64,000 nucleotides of DNA from Sedimentibacter hydroxybenzoicus DSM 7310 (GTDB lineage Bacteria > Bacillota > Clostridia > Tissierellales > Sedimentibacteraceae), in NCBI RefSeq assembly GCF_013403245.1, contig NZ_JACBNQ010000012.1:1-64000 (forward strand), read 5' to 3'. Each line of letters starts with the position of its first letter. Position 1 is the first letter of the stretch. A program made the position numbers and the translations under genes. Shown here piece by piece: positions 59,878-64,000 of this stretch. The notes beneath the pieces are model-generated. The model searched no databases. It had not been told where the DNA came from and was given only the letters and a program-made list of their open reading frames with translations.

Positions 59878-61242
59878 ATGAGTGACTTAAGACAAAATAA
59901 AATGGGAACTGAATCCATGACAAAGCTTGTGATAGGTATGTCTCTTCCTCCTATATTTTCAATGTTTATACAGGCAATGTACAATGTAGTTGACAGCATA
60001 TTTGTATCAAAATTAGGTATGGAGGCATTGACGGCAGTATCTCTTGCATTTCCGATGCAGCAAATTTTAGTTGCCTTGTTTGTGGGAACCGGAGCAGGTA
60101 CATCATCAATTATTGCCAGGCGCCTTGGTTCAGGAGATATGGAAACAGCAAATAAAGCCGCAAGCCATAGCATTATAATAAGCATTCTTTATTCTTTTAT
60201 AATGGTATTTCTCGGACTATTTTTCACAGACTTTTTTGTTTCGATCTTTACTGAGGATCCATATTTACAATCTTTAACTTCACAGTATTTAAGAATAATA
60301 TTGATTTTTTCATTCAGCAACTTCATCTATCATGCAGGTATGTCAATATTGCAATCTACAGGAAACACTCTGACTCCCATGCTGGCTCAGCTAGTAGGAG
60401 CCATAGCCAATATTATATTGGACCCGATAATGATTTTCGGTCTTTTGGGATTTCCCGCAATGGGTGTAAGAGGTGCGGCATATGCAACAGTTATAGGACA
60501 GCTTATATCGCTAATCATAATTTTTTACGTATTTAAAAAGGATAAATCCATAGAAATAAAGCTCAGAGGATTTAAATTTGAAAAAGTAATTTTAAAGGAT
60601 ATATTTTCTGTTTCGTTACCTGCAATTGTAATGCAATCCTTAGCTTCTGTCATGATAAGCGGATTAAATATAATTTTGATATCCTTCAGCGAAGCTGCAG
60701 TATCTGTTTTAGGGATATACTTCAAGCTTCAGTCCTTCGTATTTATGCCTGTATTTGGCATGATGCAGGCACATAGAGCAATTATAGGATACAATTTCGG
60801 TGCAAAAAACAAAGAACGAGTATTAGGTTCGTTAAAAACAACACTGATATTTTCTTTAATTATTATGGTTTTAGGAACCCTTATTTTCCAATTCCTTACG
60901 GAGCCTATGCTCAATTTGTTTGACAGCAATGAGGAAATGATGGAAATAGGTATCAATGCACTTAGAATCATAAGCTGGACATTTGCTCCAGCTGCTGTAG
61001 GTATAACCATAAGCTCGACCTTTCAGGCATTTGGAAAGGGAATTTTAAGCTTAATAATATCATTTGCCAGACAGCTGATAGTATTACTGCCTGCTGCTTA
61101 TGCCCTATCAAAAATAGGAGGTTTGGACTTATTCTGGTACTCATTTACTATTTCAGAGATTGCAGCATTTTTAATTTCCGTTCCTACCATAATCTATTAT
61201 CTGAAATCTACATTTAAATATTGGAACACTCAATCATTGTAA
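59878..61242 (+). CDS. MATE-family multidrug efflux transporter
   Basis: A 454-residue MatE protein with twelve membrane helices in two homologous halves. It starts SMTKLVIGMSLPPIFSMFIQ then AMYNVVDSIFVSK, the MATE helix 1; QILVALFVGTGAGTSSIIAR and LVGAIANIILDPIMIFGLLG are typical of the first half. The family exports cationic drugs or metabolites by sodium or proton antiport; the specific substrate is unknown. GGAGCAGAAT precedes the ATG. Its last 13 bases overlap the convergent acetyltransferase gene. Confidence 0.92.
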   Translation: MSDLRQNKMGTESMTKLVIGMSLPPIFSMFIQAMYNVVDSIFVSKLGMEALTAVSLAFPMQQILVALFVGTGAGTSSIIARRLGSGDMETANKAASHSIIISILYSFIMVFLGLFFTDFFVSIFTEDPYLQSLTSQYLRIILIFSFSNFIYHAGMSILQSTGNTLTPMLAQLVGAIANIILDPIMIFGLLGFPAMGVRGAAYATVIGQLISLIIIFYVFKKDKSIEIKLRGFKFEKVILKDIFSVSLPAIVMQSLASVMISGLNIILISFSEAAVSVLGIYFKLQSFVFMPVFGMMQAHRAIIGYNFGAKNKERVLGSLKTTLIFSLIIMVLGTLIFQFLTEPMLNLFDSNEEMMEIGINALRIISWTFAPAAVGITISSTFQAFGKGILSLIISFARQLIVLLPAAYALSKIGGLDLFWYSFTISEIAAFLISVPTIIYYLKSTFKYWNTQSL

Positions 61243-61778
61243 ACAGCAAAATGAATGTGGTCTTCCCACTTTCCGTTAATCTCCAGGTAGCGTTTTGAGA
61301 AACCTTCCCTCTCAAAATTAAGCTTTTCCATTACCTTAAGAGATCTTAAGTTTCGGGGAACCACATTTGCCTCTATCCTGTGAAGTTCGAAATCGTCAAA
61401 CATTATTTGAACCGTTCTTTCTATTGCTTCTGTCATATATCCGTTATTTATTTCATCTTTATCTAATTTATATCCTAAAAAGCACGATTTGAAGTTTCCC
61501 ATAATTATATTGCTGTAGCATACATTTCCTATCAGCTTATTGTCATCCTTTTTAACAATCCAAAACCTCACTAGCCTTTTATCCTTAAACATATCATATT
61601 CCGTAAAAAGCTTTTTCTTTTGATATGACAAAGTATAGAAATCCCTTGTACGCCTTGGCTCCCATTCATTCAGGAAGCTATGGTTTCTTTTATAGTAATC
61701 CAATACTTCGGCTGCATTTTTTGGTTTTAAAATCCGCAGATATAATCTGTCTGAATCGTATCTTGTTTGCCTGAACAT
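61230..61778 (-). CDS. RimJ/RimL-type GNAT acetyltransferase
   Basis: A 182-residue GNAT protein of the RimJ/RimL class: TRYDSDRLYLRILKPKNAAE at the N-terminus, IGNVCYSNIIMGNFKSCFLG for beta 4, EINNGYMTEAIERTVQIMFD for the acetyl-CoA loop and ANVVPRNLRSLKVMEKLNFE with the conserved Asn-x-x-S. It likely acetylates a protein N-terminus or a small amine. AGGAGTAAAAT precedes ATG 61778. A structured leader element lies just upstream (61801-61880). Confidence 0.88.
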   Translation of the reverse strand: MFRQTRYDSDRLYLRILKPKNAAEVLDYYKRNHSFLNEWEPRRTRDFYTLSYQKKKLFTEYDMFKDKRLVRFWIVKKDDNKLIGNVCYSNIIMGNFKSCFLGYKLDKDEINNGYMTEAIERTVQIMFDDFELHRIEANVVPRNLRSLKVMEKLNFEREGFSKRYLEINGKWEDHIHFAVYND

Positions 61779-61800
61779 ATTTTACTCCTTTTTAATTGTA

Positions 61801-61880
61801 ATTGAGGACATTCCTCTGACTTCCAGAGAATTTCCCTTTAGAAAGAGGTGTGTCCACTTTTCTCTGACGTTTAATTCTAT
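61801..61880 (-). promoter_or_regulatory. Structured leader element, copy 2
   Basis: On the minus strand GGACA...CCTCT pairs with AGAGG-AA-TGTCC around a loop with GGGAAATTCTCTGGAAG. The element shares AGAAA, GTGG, ACCTCT, GGAAA-TC-TGGA and AGGAATGTCC, in the same order, with copy 1 at 5291-5398, and the stem bases differ in a paired way (GGGGCAT/ATGTCCCC there, GGACA/TGTCC here). It lies directly upstream of the acetyltransferase ribosome-binding site. Confidence 0.5.
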
Positions 61881-61907
61881 ATGCCTTATAAATATAAGTC
61901 AACTATT

Positions 61908-61935
61908 TTGCTTTACTATATATTTTTTTTATGAT
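61908..61935 (+). promoter_or_regulatory. Promoter of the MFS-asnA operon
   Basis: TTGCTT (61908-61913) and TATGAT (61930-61935) with a 16-bp spacer, 38 bp before the MFS start. Confidence 0.5.
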
Positions 61936-61972
61936 AGTATATTAAAATATTGAAAGGTTAACGTATGAAAGG

Positions 61973-63157
61973 ATGAGCTTTTTGGTTAAAAACAATAAAA
62001 TATTTTTAATATTTACTTTGTTTTATTTATACATTACTATCGCGCTCTTTGAAAGCACAAAAGGGAACTTTATTCCTTTTTTTATGGAAGAGTTTAATAT
62101 AAACAACAGTACTATAAGCTTAATCCTCAGCATAAATACGGTGGGAGCTATAATCGGAAGTTTTCTGGCAGGACATCTGTGTGAAACTAAAGGTCACAAG
62201 TTTGTATATATAATTGGCTCGGTAATTTCAACAATTGCAGTATTGATTGCCCCATTTACTAACAATGTATTCAGTTTGGGACTGTTCAACTTTATTTTTG
62301 GATTAGGAAGATCCTTTATAGCCATAGGTGTTGATTCCATGGTGCCGGTGCTTTCCGTAGGCTTTGAATCAATACTTATGAACATAACTCATTTCATGTA
62401 CGGAATGGGAAACTTTGCGGGACAAAGTGCAATAGGTGTATTGCTTTCTCAAGGAAATACCTGGAGAAATATTTATATTTATCTTCTTATATTTTTCGTC
62501 ATAGCAATAATAATGTCTTTGGTTATAAAAACACCCAATATACATATCAAAAGCGAAAAAACATATAAGAAAGAGGATTTTTATAAAAATCCTTATGTCT
62601 ACATGCTTATCATAGCTCTTACATTTGGACTAATCTCTGAAACTGTAATGCATACATGGTTTATAAGCTATATGAGAGGAACGTACGGACTTGATCCTGC
62701 AGGTGCAGCAAAATATGCATCTATTTATTTTTTATTGTTTGCATTGGGAAGGCTGTTTGGAGGATTTGTACTGAACAAAACAGGCAACATAAAGGGTCTG
62801 GCAATGTCTTTAGTTATAAGCTCAGCTTTTATCATTATCGGCTTACAGATAAAAAGCAGCGGACTAATATTAATAGCAGCATCAGGATTGTTTGTATCCA
62901 TAACCTTTCCTACAATGATGGTTATTATAAGCTCCGTATTTAATCAAAACGCATCCTATGCAATCGGCTTTATTGTAACGATAAGCAATATACTAAATGT
63001 AATAATGTTTAACATTGTAGGAGCATTAAATGACATTTTAGGAACATATCGAGCTTTTTATACCGCTCCGATTGCTCTGATATGCTGTGTAATTATGCTG
63101 ATATTAATAATACTAAAAGAAAAAAAAGAAAATTCAATACATAAATTGGAGGATTAA
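61973..63157 (+). CDS. Major facilitator superfamily transporter
   Basis: A 394-residue transporter with twelve membrane helices. Between helices 2 and 3 is GSFLAGHLCETKGHKFVYII, a variant of the MFS GxxxDxxGRR loop motif, and the matching loop in the second half is ALGRLFGGFVLNKTGNIKGL. The pattern resembles sugar- or organic-acid-type MFS proteins (FucP/NarK-like); substrate unknown. The start is uncertain: ATG 61973 has the AAAGG site immediately in front, while TTG 61982 would be better spaced. It is directly followed by asnA, with its stop codon next to the asnA ATG. Confidence 0.85.
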   Translation: MSFLVKNNKIFLIFTLFYLYITIALFESTKGNFIPFFMEEFNINNSTISLILSINTVGAIIGSFLAGHLCETKGHKFVYIIGSVISTIAVLIAPFTNNVFSLGLFNFIFGLGRSFIAIGVDSMVPVLSVGFESILMNITHFMYGMGNFAGQSAIGVLLSQGNTWRNIYIYLLIFFVIAIIMSLVIKTPNIHIKSEKTYKKEDFYKNPYVYMLIIALTFGLISETVMHTWFISYMRGTYGLDPAGAAKYASIYFLLFALGRLFGGFVLNKTGNIKGLAMSLVISSAFIIIGLQIKSSGLILIAASGLFVSITFPTMMVIISSVFNQNASYAIGFIVTISNILNVIMFNIVGALNDILGTYRAFYTAPIALICCVIMLILIILKEKKENSIHKLED

Positions 63158-64000
63158 ATGTCAATAGAAAAATTAATAATACCTGAGGGCTATGTAAGCA
63201 AGCTTTCACTTTTAGAAACTCAAATTGCAATAAAAAAAATAAAGGATTTCTTTGAATCTGAGCTGTCAAGAAACCTATCACTCATAAGAGTATCTGCTCC
63301 ACTTATGGTAAGACCTGAATCAGGTCTTAACGATGATTTGAACGGTATTGAAAGAGCAGTCCGTTTTGACATGCTGGAAACTAAGTATGATGTTGAAATA
63401 GTTCAATCATTGGCTAAATGGAAGAGAATGGCCCTTGGAAGCTACAGATTTGATACGTATACAGGACTTTATACGGATATGAACGCTATCAGAAGAGATG
63501 AGGATTTGGATAACATACATTCTATTTATGTTGACCAGTGGGATTGGGAAAAAATAATTAAAAAAGAAGACAGAAATAAAGATACCCTGATGCAAATAGT
63601 AAAACAAATTTATAATGCATTCAAATCTACAGAAAAGTATCTGGAAAGCTTGTATCCATTTTTAAGAAATGAGCTTCCTGAGGATATTTATTTTATTACA
63701 ACCGAAGAGCTTTTACAGTTATATCCCGATAAAACTCCTAAAGAAAGAGAATATTTGATTACAAAGGATAAAAAAGCGGTATTTTTGACTGAAGTAGGTA
63801 AAAAATTATCTGACGGCACAATCCATGACGGCCGTGCGGCAGACTATGATGACTGGAACTTAAACGGAGATATATTATTTTATTTCTCTACATTGGATAT
63901 TGCATTAGAGCTGTCGTCAATGGGTATCAGAGTTGATAAGGAGGCTTTGCTTAGCCAATTAACAGAAAGAAATCAGATGCATAAAGCTGATTTTCCTTTC
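63158..64000 (+). CDS. asnA: Aspartate-ammonia ligase, 5' part (runs off window)
   Basis: An open frame from ATG 63158 to the window end gives 281 residues of AsnA, which is usually about 330 residues long, so the C-terminus is cut off by the right edge. It makes asparagine from aspartate, ammonia and ATP. Class II synthetase-like motifs are visible: IRVSAPLMVRPESGLNDDLN, ERAVRFDM, VEIVQSLAKWKRMALGSYRF, and HSIYVDQWDWEKII. TTGGAGG precedes the start. It is adjacent to the MFS gene with no gap, implying one operon. Confidence 0.95.
   Translation, partial: MSIEKLIIPEGYVSKLSLLETQIAIKKIKDFFESELSRNLSLIRVSAPLMVRPESGLNDDLNGIERAVRFDMLETKYDVEIVQSLAKWKRMALGSYRFDTYTGLYTDMNAIRRDEDLDNIHSIYVDQWDWEKIIKKEDRNKDTLMQIVKQIYNAFKSTEKYLESLYPFLRNELPEDIYFITTEELLQLYPDKTPKEREYLITKDKKAVFLTEVGKKLSDGTIHDGRAADYDDWNLNGDILFYFSTLDIALELSSMGIRVDKEALLSQLTERNQMHKADFPF

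Overview
This 64 kb window comes from a low-GC, anaerobic Firmicute of the Clostridia type. Signs are AT-rich intergenic DNA, strong AGGAGG ribosome-binding sites, frequent TTG and GTG starts, a T-box leader, SLH-type S-layer protein, Veg, ferredoxin-dependent 2-oxoacid oxidation and Ptb/Buk substrate-level phosphorylation. A Tissierellia/Sedimentibacter-like organism would fit, but that placement is inference. No tRNA, rRNA, CRISPR array or prophage is seen. The left edge cuts an insertion-sequence transposase and the right edge cuts asnA.

Layout. 1-2.3 kb: IS transposase fragment, then an ArsR / ArsP-like permease / CxxC thioredoxin operon. 2.3-9.5 kb: acetyltransferase, EF-G-like GTPase, and a 1341-residue protein with two DUF445 units. 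9.5-11 kb: sodium-coupled amino-acid transporter flanked by inverted copies of a 46-bp repeat. 11.3-26.1 kb: efflux region with a TolC-like/TetR/RND/adaptor operon, a split permease pair, a YbhGFSR-like ABC exporter, three regulators and a second TolC-like gene. 26.2-31.4 kb: large S-layer protein, and a P-type metal ATPase behind two perfect FNR-type boxes. 31.5-33.2 kb: proS with a T-box.

33.3-47.0 kb is the most notable part: fifteen genes on the minus strand, starting with a GntR regulator and apparently forming one catabolic operon. It encodes a DUF6282-type metal hydrolase, all four 2-oxoacid:ferredoxin oxidoreductase subunits, a D-2-hydroxyacid dehydrogenase, phosphotransbutyrylase, a butyrate kinase plus a degenerate kinase paralogue, a TRAP transporter, an APC permease and an AroM-family protein. 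Read as a pathway: import, hydrolysis, oxidation of a 2-hydroxyacid to a 2-oxoacid, oxidative decarboxylation to acyl-CoA, then acyl phosphate, then acid plus ATP. The substrate is not known. Next to it, on the other strand, a MerR regulator precedes an exported FMN/FAD reductase that could act as electron sink.

50.4-64 kb holds housekeeping and surface genes: an HD-GYP protein, a 5'-nucleotidase with LysM, a metallophosphoesterase, Veg, CorA behind a possible leader peptide, IspE, a TlpA-like lipoprotein, threonine aldolase with a FolD variant, a MATE exporter, a RimJ-type acetyltransferase, an MFS transporter and the start of asnA.

Repeated non-coding elements stand out: a 46-bp palindromic repeat in three copies, a structured leader element in two copies just upstream of unrelated genes, and a nested inverted repeat at 57.7 kb.
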